From Pseudomonas putida (GTDB lineage Bacteria; Pseudomonadota; Gammaproteobacteria; Pseudomonadales; Pseudomonadaceae), in NCBI RefSeq assembly GCF_028682175.1, contig NZ_JANHKS010000003.1, positions 62,001 to 126,000 on the forward strand: 64,000 nucleotides of DNA, in the 5' to 3' direction. Below are positions 27,362-35,161 of this stretch, piece after piece. Position 1 is the stretch's first letter. Every line of letters begins with the position of its first letter. Made by a program: the position numbers and the translations under genes. The notes beneath the pieces were generated by a model, which saw nothing but the letters and a program-made list of their open reading frames with translations, was not told the origin of the DNA and ran no database searches.

Positions 27362-29202
27362 GTCCGCTGCGGTTGTCGTCGAACGCGTTGTTGCTGGGCT
27401 TCATCATTGTGCTGGGAGTGCTGTTGTCTTCCTGTGCGTCGGACATTAACCGGGCGATTGGCCAGGACCTGATCGAGGAGGGCAAATACGAAGAGGGCAT
27501 TGCCAAGTTGCAGGAAGCGGTCAATGCCAAACCTCGCGATGCCACCCTGCGCATTCAGCTGACCTCGGCCAAGGCCCGTGCGGTCAAGACCCTGCTGACC
27601 AAGGCCGATTCGGAGCGCTCGCAACGGGACTTCAACAGCGCCGCCATCGACTACTCGCGAGTGGTCGCCATCGAGCCCAACAATGGCCGGGCCCGTGACG
27701 CGCTGTACCTGCTGGAGCAGATGCGCAACATCAACAACATGCTGGTTCAGGGCCAGACCAGCCTGCGCCGCGGCGACGTGACCGGTGCCGAGAAACAGGC
27801 CCGTGCCGTGCTCGCCCTGGACCCGCGCCACGAGGGCGCCCAGCAGTTGCAGAAAGACGTCGACCTGCTGCGCTCGCGCAATGCCGTTCCCTATCCACAG
27901 CTCAAGACCCGCCTGGACCGGCCGGTGACCCTGGAGTTTCGCGACGCCAACCTCAAGGTGATCTTCGAGGTGCTGTCCCAGGTGGCGGGCTTGAACTTCA
28001 TCTTCGACAAGGACATGCGCGCTGACCTCAAGGCCACCATCTTCGTGCGCGAAGTACGCATCGAGGACGCCATCCAGTTGCTGCTGCAACAGAACCAGCT
28101 GCACCAGAAGGTGGTGAACGACAACACCTTGCTGATCTACCCGGATTCGCCGCAGAAGCTCAAGGATTACCAGGAGCTGGTGATGCGCACCTTCTACCTG
28201 ACCAATACCGATGCCAACACCGCGCTGAACATGGTCAAGACCATGCTCAAGACCCGCGATGTGTTCATCGACGAGCGCCTGAACACCCTGACCATGCGCG
28301 ACACCCCGGACGCCATTCGCATGGCCGAGAAGCTGTTCTTCTCCCAGGACCAGTCCAACCCTGAAGTGGTGCTGGAGGTGGAAGTGATGGAAGTGGCCCG
28401 TCAGCGCATCCTCGATCTGGGCCTGCAATGGCCGAGCACCTTCGGCATCATCAACAGCGACGGCACCGCGGTGAACGTGCTGAACCAGCTGCGCGGCATC
28501 AACTCCAGCCGGATTTCGATCTCGCCTTCGCCACAGCTGAAAATCAACGCCCAGGACAACGACGTCAACACCCTGGCGAGCCCCACGATTCGCGTCAGCA
28601 ACCGTGAACAGGCGCGCATCCACATCGGTCAGCGGGTGCCGATCATCAGCGCCACCTCCGTGCCCTCGACCCAGGGCCCGGTCATCACCGAAAGCATCAC
28701 CTACCTGGACGTCGGTCTGAAGCTGGAGGTGACCCCGATCGTTCACCTCGATAATGAAGTGGCGATCAAGATTGCCCTGGAAGTGAGTAACGCCACACCG
28801 CTGGAAGCCACCCGCAACGGAACCATCCCGGTTCAGGTCGACACCCGCAACGCCCAGACCACCCTGCGTCTGCACGACGGCGAAACCCAGATCCTGGCGG
28901 GCCTGGTGCGCAACGACACCCAGTCCACCGGCAACAAGATCCCCGGCCTCGGCGACCTGCCGGGTCTGGGCCGGCTGTTCGGCAGCAACAAGGACACCGT
29001 GGGCAAATCGGAGCTGGTGCTCTCGATCACCCCGCGCATCGTGCGCAACCTGCCGTACCAGGCGCCGAGCGACATGGAATTCGGCACCGGCACCGAGACC
29101 AGCATGCACATCGACTCGGTCAATCCGGACATGCCCGTGACGGTGGAAGTGGGCGGCAAGTCGCAGCCGCTGGCCGTCGTGCCTGCTGTCGAGAAGCCTT
29201 GA
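27358..29202 (+). CDS. gspD: Lipoprotein secretin (GspD-like) with TPR N-terminus
   Basis: A 614-residue outer-membrane channel subunit. A lipobox (LLSSC, Cys26) shows it is lipidated, so it may reach the outer membrane without a pilotin, as known for the liposecretin HxcQ. Residues ~35-165 look like TPR helices (GKYEEGIAKLQEAV, DFNSAAIDYSRVVAIEPNN). One STN/N0-like and one N1-like domain follow (~180-320). The secretin core carries VVLEVEVMEVARQRILDLG, LASPTIRVSNREQARIHIG, LQQ-free beta strands, and the signature GETQILAGLVRNDTQ with KIPGLGDLPGLGRLFG. Canonical GspD has N0-N3 and no TPR, so this is an unusual type, nearer to TPR-bearing pilus secretins. Confidence 0.9.
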   Translation: MSPLRLSSNALLLGFIIVLGVLLSSCASDINRAIGQDLIEEGKYEEGIAKLQEAVNAKPRDATLRIQLTSAKARAVKTLLTKADSERSQRDFNSAAIDYSRVVAIEPNNGRARDALYLLEQMRNINNMLVQGQTSLRRGDVTGAEKQARAVLALDPRHEGAQQLQKDVDLLRSRNAVPYPQLKTRLDRPVTLEFRDANLKVIFEVLSQVAGLNFIFDKDMRADLKATIFVREVRIEDAIQLLLQQNQLHQKVVNDNTLLIYPDSPQKLKDYQELVMRTFYLTNTDANTALNMVKTMLKTRDVFIDERLNTLTMRDTPDAIRMAEKLFFSQDQSNPEVVLEVEVMEVARQRILDLGLQWPSTFGIINSDGTAVNVLNQLRGINSSRISISPSPQLKINAQDNDVNTLASPTIRVSNREQARIHIGQRVPIISATSVPSTQGPVITESITYLDVGLKLEVTPIVHLDNEVAIKIALEVSNATPLEATRNGTIPVQVDTRNAQTTLRLHDGETQILAGLVRNDTQSTGNKIPGLGDLPGLGRLFGSNKDTVGKSELVLSITPRIVRNLPYQAPSDMEFGTGTETSMHIDSVNPDMPVTVEVGGKSQPLAVVPAVEKP

Positions 29203-29203
29203 C

Positions 29204-29707
29204 ATGAACGCCCGGCACGCCACGCGCGGCTTCACCCTGATCGAGATGGTCGTGACCCTGGCCATCGTCGGTCTGCTGGCGAGCATCGCCGCGCCTTTGA
29301 CCGAAACGATCATCCGCCGTGGCAAGGAGCAGGAGCTGCGCACCGCGCTGTATCAGATTCGCGATGCGCTGGACGCCTACAAGCGCGCCGCCGACTCGGG
29401 GCGCATCGAGAAGTCGGTGACCAGTAACGGCTACCCAGCCAGCCTCAAGGTGCTGGTGGACGGCGCCCGCGACCTGAAGAGCCCCAAGGGCGCGAAGATC
29501 TTCTTCCTGCGGCGCATTCCCAATGACCCGATGGCGGCCAGCAAGAGCCTGGGCAACAGCAAGAACAAGCACGATGCGGCGGACGACTGGGGCCTGCGGT
29601 CCTACGACAGCCCGGCGCAGAACCCGCGGGACGGCGAAGACGTGTTCGACGTGTATTCCAAAGCCAAGGGCGTTGGCCTCAACGGCATCGCCTATTCGCA
29701 GTGGTGA
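29204..29707 (+). CDS. Pseudopilin (GspG/GspH-like)
   Basis: A 167-residue prepilin. The site is RG|FTLIEM after residue 9, with Glu at mature position 5. The helix is followed by a GspG-like domain: LYQIRDALDAYKRAADSGRI, FFLRRIPNDPM and DDWGLRSYDSP. The last motif and the Tyr/Ser-rich end resemble short-tailed pseudopilins. It begins one base after the secretin stop, first of three adjacent pseudopilin genes. Confidence 0.85.
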   Translation: MNARHATRGFTLIEMVVTLAIVGLLASIAAPLTETIIRRGKEQELRTALYQIRDALDAYKRAADSGRIEKSVTSNGYPASLKVLVDGARDLKSPKGAKIFFLRRIPNDPMAASKSLGNSKNKHDAADDWGLRSYDSPAQNPRDGEDVFDVYSKAKGVGLNGIAYSQW

Positions 29708-29711
29708 CATC

Positions 29712-30086
29712 ATGCGCAGACAGAACGGCTTCACACTCATCGAATTGCTGGTGGTCATGGCGATCATCGCCACCTTGATGACCATTGCCGTGCCGCGTTA
29801 TTTCTCAAGCCTTGAGAACTCGCGGGAAACCGCGCTGCGCCAGAGCCTGTCGGTGATGCGCGAGGCGCTGGACCACTACTACGGCGACACCGGCCATTAC
29901 CCCGAATCCCTGGAAGACATGGTCACCCAGCGCTACCTGCGCAGCCTGCCGGAGGACCCGGTCACCGGCCGCAACGACATGTGGGTCATCGTCGCGCCAC
30001 CTGAAGGCGTGCAGGGCTCGGTGGCGGATATCAAGAGCGGTTCTACCGGGAGGGCGCGTGATGGCAGTCTTTTCGGTCAATGGTAG
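29712..30086 (+). CDS. Pseudopilin (GspG-like, small)
   Basis: A 124-residue prepilin with a six-residue leader (QNG|FTLIELLVVMAI, Glu at +5) and a GspG-type globular end (LDHYYGDTGHYPESLEDMV, LPEDPVTGRNDMWVIV). Its end overlaps the next gene by 26 bp. Similar in plan to the major pseudopilin at 8667 but clearly diverged; it may be a minor pseudopilin. Confidence 0.88.
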   Translation: MRRQNGFTLIELLVVMAIIATLMTIAVPRYFSSLENSRETALRQSLSVMREALDHYYGDTGHYPESLEDMVTQRYLRSLPEDPVTGRNDMWVIVAPPEGVQGSVADIKSGSTGRARDGSLFGQW

Positions 30087-30681
30087 CTTCGGCGGCGGCA
30101 TGCCCCGCGAGCAGGGTTTCACCTACATGAGCGCTTTGCTGCTGATCCTGATGATGGGCACCGCGCTGGCGGCGGTAGGGCAGGTCTGGTCGACCATCGG
30201 CAAGCGTGAGCGCGAGCTGCAACTGATCTGGGTCGGCACCCAGTACGCCCAGGCCCTGCGCAGCTACTACAGAAGCGGCACCGGCGTGGCCCAGTACCCC
30301 GAGTCTTTGGACGAACTGCTGGAAGACCATCGCTTCCCGTCGATCCAGCGCCACATCCGTCGCCTGTACCCCGATCCCATGACCGGCACCGACAACTGGG
30401 GCCTGACCAAATCCATCGACGGGCGCATCACCGGCGTCTACAGCCGCTCGACCCTGACGCCGTTGAAGGTCGCGAACTTTCCGACGCAGTGGCAGGAGTT
30501 CGAGAACATGACCAGTTACGCCGACTGGCGCTTCGTGGCCGAGAACGCGTTCCAGGAATCCACCAATAACCGTCCCGGTGCACCGGGCACGCCCGCCACC
30601 CTGACCGCGCCGCCGGCCACAGGTCCCGGGGCGACCCTGGGCACCTCGCTGGGCACGCCGATAGGAGGTGCCAGCCAATGA
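30061..30681 (+). CDS. Atypical pseudopilin lacking Glu5
   Basis: A 206-residue prepilin with a 19-residue leader ending REQG|FTYMSALLLIL. Mature position 5 is Ser rather than Glu, a feature of tip pseudopilins of the GspK kind. The body has YPESLDELLEDHRFP, RRLYPDPMTGTDNWGL and a low-complexity Pro/Thr/Gly tail (~180-206). The ATG at 30061 follows GGGAGG; a GTG at 30058 is adjacent. It overlaps csgE by 4 bp, which ties the secretion genes to the curli genes in one transcript. Confidence 0.82.
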   Translation: MAVFSVNGSFGGGMPREQGFTYMSALLLILMMGTALAAVGQVWSTIGKRERELQLIWVGTQYAQALRSYYRSGTGVAQYPESLDELLEDHRFPSIQRHIRRLYPDPMTGTDNWGLTKSIDGRITGVYSRSTLTPLKVANFPTQWQEFENMTSYADWRFVAENAFQESTNNRPGAPGTPATLTAPPATGPGATLGTSLGTPIGGASQ

Positions 30682-31097
30682 AAAGCCTGAACGCCAACCT
30701 CAAGGCCGTGTGCCTGGGCGCCGCCATGCTGCTGGCCGGGCTGCACGCCGGCGCGTGCCTGGCCGACGACGAAGACGAAATGATGGGTTTCATCGTCGAC
30801 GACTGCATCTCGCTGGTCGGCCACAACTTCTACAACGCCTTTACCGACCGCCTGCGCGCCACCAGCCGTCTGGATTTCAACCTGGTGGTGCGTGAACGGC
30901 CCGACCCACGGTGGGGCAGCCTGATCTGGGTCGAGTATGACCAACGCATCGTGTACCGCCGTTTTCTGGCACCCAACGCCACCGAAACCCGCGCGCTGGC
31001 AGAAGAAGCCGCCGACCAGGTTCGCGCGGCAGTCGTTCAACGCAAATTGCAAGTTCAATTGCAGGACAACACTGATCTGGGGAAGGACGAATTATGA
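30678..31097 (+). CDS. csgE: Curli assembly protein CsgE
   Basis: A 139-residue exported protein. After the signal peptide it has GFIVDDCISLVGHNFYNAF, NLVVRERPDPRWGSLIWVEY and RIVYRRFL, the conserved core of CsgE. CsgE caps the CsgG channel in the periplasm and brings curlin subunits to it. The start overlaps the last pseudopilin (ATGA) and its stop overlaps csgF in the same way. Confidence 0.93.
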   Translation: MKSLNANLKAVCLGAAMLLAGLHAGACLADDEDEMMGFIVDDCISLVGHNFYNAFTDRLRATSRLDFNLVVRERPDPRWGSLIWVEYDQRIVYRRFLAPNATETRALAEEAADQVRAAVVQRKLQVQLQDNTDLGKDEL

Positions 31098-31507
31098 ACA
31101 GAACAATAATCGCCGTTTCGACCTGCCTGTGTCTGAGCAGTTTCAGCCTTCTGAGCCAGGCCACGGAGCTGGTCTATACGCCGGTCAACCCGAATTTCGG
31201 CGGCAACCCGCTCAATGGCCCGACGCTCCTTAACGAGGCCCAGGCCCAGAACGATTTCAAGGATCCGGACCTGAAACGCTCGACCACCACCGCCACCACG
31301 GCGCTGGAGCGGTTCAGTCAGCAGTTGCAGTCCAGCCTGCTGTCCCAGGTGCTCACCAACATCCGCAACGGCAATACCGGCAGTCTCACCACTGACGCGT
31401 TCATCATCAACGTCGTCGACGATTCGGGTGCCCTGAGTATCCAGATCACCGACCGTGCCACCGGCGAAGTATCGGAAGTGAACGTCAACGGACTCACCTC
31501 CAACTGA
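31094..31507 (+). CDS. csgF: Curli assembly protein CsgF
   Basis: A 137-residue exported protein. The mature N-terminus ELVYTPVNPNFGGNPLNG is the CsgF hallmark that inserts into the CsgG channel. The C-terminal part (FIINVVDDSGALSIQITD) fits the family. In E. coli CsgF couples secretion to fibre nucleation by CsgB at the surface. It is translationally coupled to csgE. Confidence 0.95.
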   Translation: MNRTIIAVSTCLCLSSFSLLSQATELVYTPVNPNFGGNPLNGPTLLNEAQAQNDFKDPDLKRSTTTATTALERFSQQLQSSLLSQVLTNIRNGNTGSLTTDAFIINVVDDSGALSIQITDRATGEVSEVNVNGLTSN

Positions 31508-31539
31508 CGGTTACTGAAGTTCCAGAGGAGCGAAGGACC

Positions 31540-32421
31540 ATGAAAAAATGCATCTCGTTGTTGATGCTGGTGGCTGCACTGCAAGGCTGTGGTGTTCGTG
31601 CGCCGATGCCGGCCGAACAACCCAAGGACGTCCCGACCCTGACGCCGCGTGCATCGACGTATTACGACTTGCTCAACATGCCGCGGCCCAAGGGGCGACT
31701 GGTGGCGGTGGTCTATGGTTTCCGCGATCAGACCGGGCAGTACAAGCCGACCCCGGCCAGCTCCTTCTCGACCAGCGTGACTCAGGGCGCGGCGAGCATG
31801 CTGATGGACGCGATGCAGGCCAGCGGCTGGTTCGTGGTGCTGGAACGTGAAGGGCTGCAGAATCTGCTGACCGAGCGCAAGATCATTCGCGCCGGGCAGA
31901 AGAAACCGCCAGCAGTGATGGGCCCCAACGGTGCTCCGGTGACGCCACCGACACCCAATGAGCTGCCACCGTTGCAGTCGGCCAACCTGATGCTCGAAGG
32001 CGGCATCGTCGCCTATGACACCAACGTCAGGAGCGGCGGGGAGGGTGCGCGGTATCTGGGGATTGGCGGCTCGCAGGAATATCGCGTGGATCAGGTGACC
32101 ATCAACCTGCGGGCGGTGGATGTGCGCTCCGGGCAGGTGCTGGCGAACGTGATGACCAGCAAGACGATCTATTCGACGAGTTACAACGCCGGTGTGTTCA
32201 AGTTCGTGGAGTTCAAGAAACTGCTTGAACTGGAGGCGGGCTACACCACCAACGAGCCGGCGCAGTTGTGTGTGTTGTCGGCCATCGAGGCTGCCGTGGG
32301 GCACCTGGTCGCCCAGGGGATCGAGCGGCACATGTGGCAGGCAGCGGGCGACAACAGCGCGCCGAACGAGACGCTGGACCGGTACCTGAGCCAGAACAAA
32401 CCGGCGGATGAAGGGCAGTAG
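31540..32421 (+). CDS. csgG: Curli outer-membrane channel CsgG
   Basis: A 293-residue lipoprotein (lipobox LQGC, Cys17). The CsgG family is seen in VAVVYGFRDQTGQYKP, SGWFVVLEREGLQNLLTERK, LMLEGGIVAYDTNVRSGG and YRVDQVTINLRAVDVRSGQVL. It forms the nonameric export pore for curlin. GAGGAGCGAAGG precedes the ATG. It ends the long operon that begins at 22526; a terminator follows at 32438-32465. Confidence 0.95.
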   Translation: MKKCISLLMLVAALQGCGVRAPMPAEQPKDVPTLTPRASTYYDLLNMPRPKGRLVAVVYGFRDQTGQYKPTPASSFSTSVTQGAASMLMDAMQASGWFVVLEREGLQNLLTERKIIRAGQKKPPAVMGPNGAPVTPPTPNELPPLQSANLMLEGGIVAYDTNVRSGGEGARYLGIGGSQEYRVDQVTINLRAVDVRSGQVLANVMTSKTIYSTSYNAGVFKFVEFKKLLELEAGYTTNEPAQLCVLSAIEAAVGHLVAQGIERHMWQAAGDNSAPNETLDRYLSQNKPADEGQ

Positions 32422-32437
32422 GTATCCTGATGTGTCG

Positions 32438-32465
32438 AAGGGGGCCTTGATGGCCCCTTTTTTTG
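32438..32465 (+). terminator. Terminator after csgG
   Basis: The stem GGGGCC/GGCCCC with a TTGAT loop and a run of seven or more T lies 17 bp after the csgG stop. Confidence 0.9.
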
Positions 32466-32500
32466 TCCCATGAATCCTCAGGCCCTGCGCCCCATCCAAA

Positions 32501-32992
32501 ACCGCCCCGCGGGCAAGCCCGGCTGCTACGGGGGCGTGTGCACCCATCACTCGCACCCACCCCACGCCCTGTAGCAGCACGGCTTGCCGGCGGGAGCGGT
32601 CTCGGGTGCTGTAGGAGCGCGCTTGCCCGCGACAGGCCATGACAGGCGACAGTGCCGTGTCGGATGTACCGCCGCCGTCGCGGGCAAGCGCGCTCCTACA
32701 GTTTGTGGCGACTCGAGCAACCCGTAGCAGTCCGGCTTGCCGGCGTCGGCGTACTCAAGATCGCTGTCGCCGGCAAGCCGGACTGCTACGGATGAATGGG
32801 TGTACCCATCACTCGCGCTCACCCCACGCCCCGTAGCAGCACGGCTTGCCGGCGGGAGCGGTCTCAAGATTGCCGCGCCGGTAGTTGGAGCAACTTCTCC
32901 CTGTGGGAGCGGGCTTGCCCGCGAATGGTTGTGTGATGCAAGTCAAGGGTCACAGAGCCTGCGCCTTCGCTGGCAAGCCCGCTCCCGCAGGG
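32501..32992. repeat. Large REP cluster of mixed families
   Basis: At least eight REP copies in ~490 bp between csgG and csgA (convergent): GTAGCAGC-type copies at ~32505, ~32571, ~32723 (inverted partner at ~32765) and ~32832; GTAGGAGCGC-type pair at ~32610/32685; GTGGGAGCGG-type pair at ~32902/32970. This cluster plus two terminators fills the 658-bp gap; no gene is seen in it. Confidence 0.88.
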
Positions 32993-33036
32993 GAAGGTTA
33001 TCCTCCACCAGCAACAGGGCGTGGCTGCGGCGACCA

Positions 33037-33061
33037 CAAAAAAGCCGCCTTTCGGCGGCTC
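33037..33061 (-). terminator. Terminator after csgA-like gene
   Basis: On the minus strand, GCCGCC/GGCGGC forms a stem with a four-base loop and is followed by a six-T run, 19 bp after the curlin stop. Confidence 0.9.
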
Positions 33062-33079
33062 TTGGTACTGCACTGCAAT

Positions 33080-34522
33080 CTACTGCTGATGCACGGTCGC
33101 CTGGTTCGAGTTACCCACCTGGGTAATGCTCGCTGCCTGGTTGGTCGCGCTCTGGTTCACGTTGGCCTGGTTGAGGTTGCCGGTCTGGCTCACGTAGGCG
33201 ACGTTGTAGCTGTCAGCCTGCTTGACGACAATCTCGTTGCCATTGCCGTTCTGCGAGGTGAACGACTGGTTGTCGCTGCCCGATTGAGTCAGGTCGGTGC
33301 TGTTGCCATTGCCGAAGCTCGAGCCCTGGGCGTAGTTGCCTTCGCCACGCTGATCGGCGATCAGAATGTTGTCGCTGCCGTTCTGTTCGAAATACAGCTC
33401 GTTGTAGTTGTCATCCTGGGTGGTCTTGGCATCGTTGCGATTGCCGTCCTGCTTCAGGTTGGTCAGGTTGCCAACGCCTTTCTGGGTCATGTTGATGACG
33501 TTGTCGTTGCCATTCTGGTTGAGGAAGGCGGTCTGGCCGATACCGAATTGCCCACCCAGGCGTGCCCCCTCGCGTTCGCTGGCCTGGACCTTGTTGCCGG
33601 AGCCGGTGGCGGAGGAGGTGAGGTTGTGACCGGTGCCCGCCTGCGAGCTGAAGTGCAGGTTGTCCTGGCCGTTCTGGTACACGTTGCTGGTGCTGTTGGT
33701 GACGTTGTACTGCGTCACGCTGGCGGCGTTGCGGTCACCCCACTGAACCATGTTGATGTTGTTCAGCGTGCCCTGGATCTGATCGAGCACACCTTCGTTG
33801 AAGGTGCCGGTCTGGGTCAGGCTGACGTGGCTGTCGGTCTGGGTGTCCTGGAACAGCTGGCCGGTGTTGAAATTGCCGTTCTGCTCGGCAGTGATCGAAC
33901 CGCCATTGCCATAACGCTGATCGGAGTAGATGTAGTTGTCGTTGCCGTTCTGGTTGAGCTGGATCTGCCCGTTGAAGTGCTCGACCTGTTCGGTGGACGC
34001 CTGGTTGCGATCGCCGTTCTGGAAGACTTGCGCATTGTTGCCGGCGCCGCCGGACAGCTGCTCGGACCAGGCCTGGTTGTTGCTGCCGCTCTGCTCGATG
34101 TTGATGATGCTGCCCAGCTGGTTCTCCTGGTAGGCGAAGGCAAAGTTGCCGTTGCCCGACTGCCGGGTGGTGGTCTGGTTGCCGGTACCCAGCGACTGGC
34201 TGGCCTGTGTGGAGTTGCGCTGGTCGTTCTGGCGCTGGGTGATCTTGCTGTCGGTCTCGTACAGCTGTTCGCCGTAGGCGCCGTTCTGGTTGCCTTCCTG
34301 GCGCTGGTCGATCTGCGAGTTGGTTTGCGTCTGATAGGCCGCAGTGTCGTTGCCATCACCGATCTGTACTTGCTGTACAGAGGCGTAGGCTGCGTTGACC
34401 TGTTGCACATCGGCAGTGTTGCCGCTTCCTTGCTGGTACTGACTCGAGAGGCTGTTGGCAGCCATCGCATGGCCTGCGACCATGACCAGAACCGCAGCAG
34501 CGACAGGGGTGAGTTTGAACAT
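33080..34522 (-). CDS. csgA: Enlarged curlin-repeat amyloid subunit (CsgA-like)
   Basis: A 480-residue secreted protein, about three times the length of E. coli CsgA. After the signal peptide (ending HAMAANS) nearly the whole chain is made of imperfect curlin repeats with Gln, Gly and Asn at fixed spacing, e.g. QNGNDNYIYSDQ, QSGSDNQSFTSQNGNGNE, QTGNLNQANVNQ. Each repeat is expected to form one strand-turn-strand rung of an amyloid beta-solenoid. Composition is strongly skewed to Gln/Asn/Gly/Ser. AGGAGG lies at good distance before the ATG. It is last in a minus-strand operon with csgB and two exported proteins; export would use CsgG/E/F. Confidence 0.9.
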   Translation of the reverse strand: MFKLTPVAAAVLVMVAGHAMAANSLSSQYQQGSGNTADVQQVNAAYASVQQVQIGDGNDTAAYQTQTNSQIDQRQEGNQNGAYGEQLYETDSKITQRQNDQRNSTQASQSLGTGNQTTTRQSGNGNFAFAYQENQLGSIINIEQSGSNNQAWSEQLSGGAGNNAQVFQNGDRNQASTEQVEHFNGQIQLNQNGNDNYIYSDQRYGNGGSITAEQNGNFNTGQLFQDTQTDSHVSLTQTGTFNEGVLDQIQGTLNNINMVQWGDRNAASVTQYNVTNSTSNVYQNGQDNLHFSSQAGTGHNLTSSATGSGNKVQASEREGARLGGQFGIGQTAFLNQNGNDNVINMTQKGVGNLTNLKQDGNRNDAKTTQDDNYNELYFEQNGSDNILIADQRGEGNYAQGSSFGNGNSTDLTQSGSDNQSFTSQNGNGNEIVVKQADSYNVAYVSQTGNLNQANVNQSATNQAASITQVGNSNQATVHQQ

Positions 34523-34565
34523 GATGTAGACCTCCTGATGGTAAGTTGCCGAGGTGTCGAGCGCG

Positions 34566-35078
34566 TCAACGAACTTGACGAACTTCTACGCTCTGGCCAT
34601 TTCCAGACTGACTGATGCTGCTCTGCAGCCCGCTGCCTGCCTGTTCGATGCTGGCGCTGTTGTTGGCGCCCCGTTGCGAAATTGCTGCCTGATTGTCCGA
34701 GCCGGTCTGGGTGATCCGCGCCTGGTTGCCCGAACCCTGCTGGCTGATGTACGCCGTCAGGTCGCTGCCCTGTTGCAGGATGAACGCCTCCTGGGCACTG
34801 CCGACCTGCACGATGTTGCCCACCAGCGAAGTACCGTTCTGCGACAGGTTGGCGACGTTGGCGTTGCCCTGTTGCAGGATGCTGGCCTGCTGGCCACCGA
34901 CGAAGGTGCCGCCCGGAAAGCTGACCGGCGCACCGAGTTCTGAACCGCCGCCCAGCTCGTCACCGCTCAGCTCGTCGGCCTGCACCGACAGCCACGGCGC
35001 TACCAGCACCAGCGCCATCAGCGCCTGGTACAGGACGGCCGGACGAGCGAACCGCGAACCCGCACATATCAGTGACAT
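34566..35078 (-). CDS. csgB: Curlin nucleator CsgB-like
   Basis: A 170-residue exported protein. A signal peptide and an acidic linker (DELSGDELGGGSELG) are followed by about five curlin repeats (ASILQQGNANVANLSQNG, AYISQQGSGNQARITQTG, AAISQRGANNSASIEQAG). Size and position just before the major curlin match CsgB, which is held on the cell surface and seeds polymerisation. CAGGAG precedes the ATG. The gap to csgA is 43 bp. Confidence 0.88.
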   Translation of the reverse strand: MSLICAGSRFARPAVLYQALMALVLVAPWLSVQADELSGDELGGGSELGAPVSFPGGTFVGGQQASILQQGNANVANLSQNGTSLVGNIVQVGSAQEAFILQQGSDLTAYISQQGSGNQARITQTGSDNQAAISQRGANNSASIEQAGSGLQSSISQSGNGQSVEVRQVR

Positions 35079-35123
35079 GCTGTTCTCCTGTCCCCGGTCA
35101 CCGGCTGGCGACCCGGGACGCCT

Positions 35124-35153
35124 GGCCCGCCTGCGTCTTCACGCAGACGGGCC
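35124..35153 (-). promoter_or_regulatory. Intercistronic hairpin before csgB
   Basis: GGCCCG-C-CTGCGT / ACGCAG-A-CGGGCC with a CTTC loop forms a 12-bp stem with one mismatch, between the stop of the exported protein gene and csgB. It has no T-run on the minus strand, so it more likely marks mRNA processing or stability, raising curlin mRNA relative to upstream genes. Confidence 0.55.
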
Positions 35154-35161
35154 GTACTTCA

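Noticed and set aside
27331..29343. A 670-codon frame antisense to the secretin gene
   Set aside because: Shadow of the secretin gene; no domain and an atypical His/Gly/Val composition.
32501..32992. Small genes within the REP cluster
   Set aside because: Open frames here are made of REP palindromes and appear on both strands; no ribosome site or conserved protein is evident.
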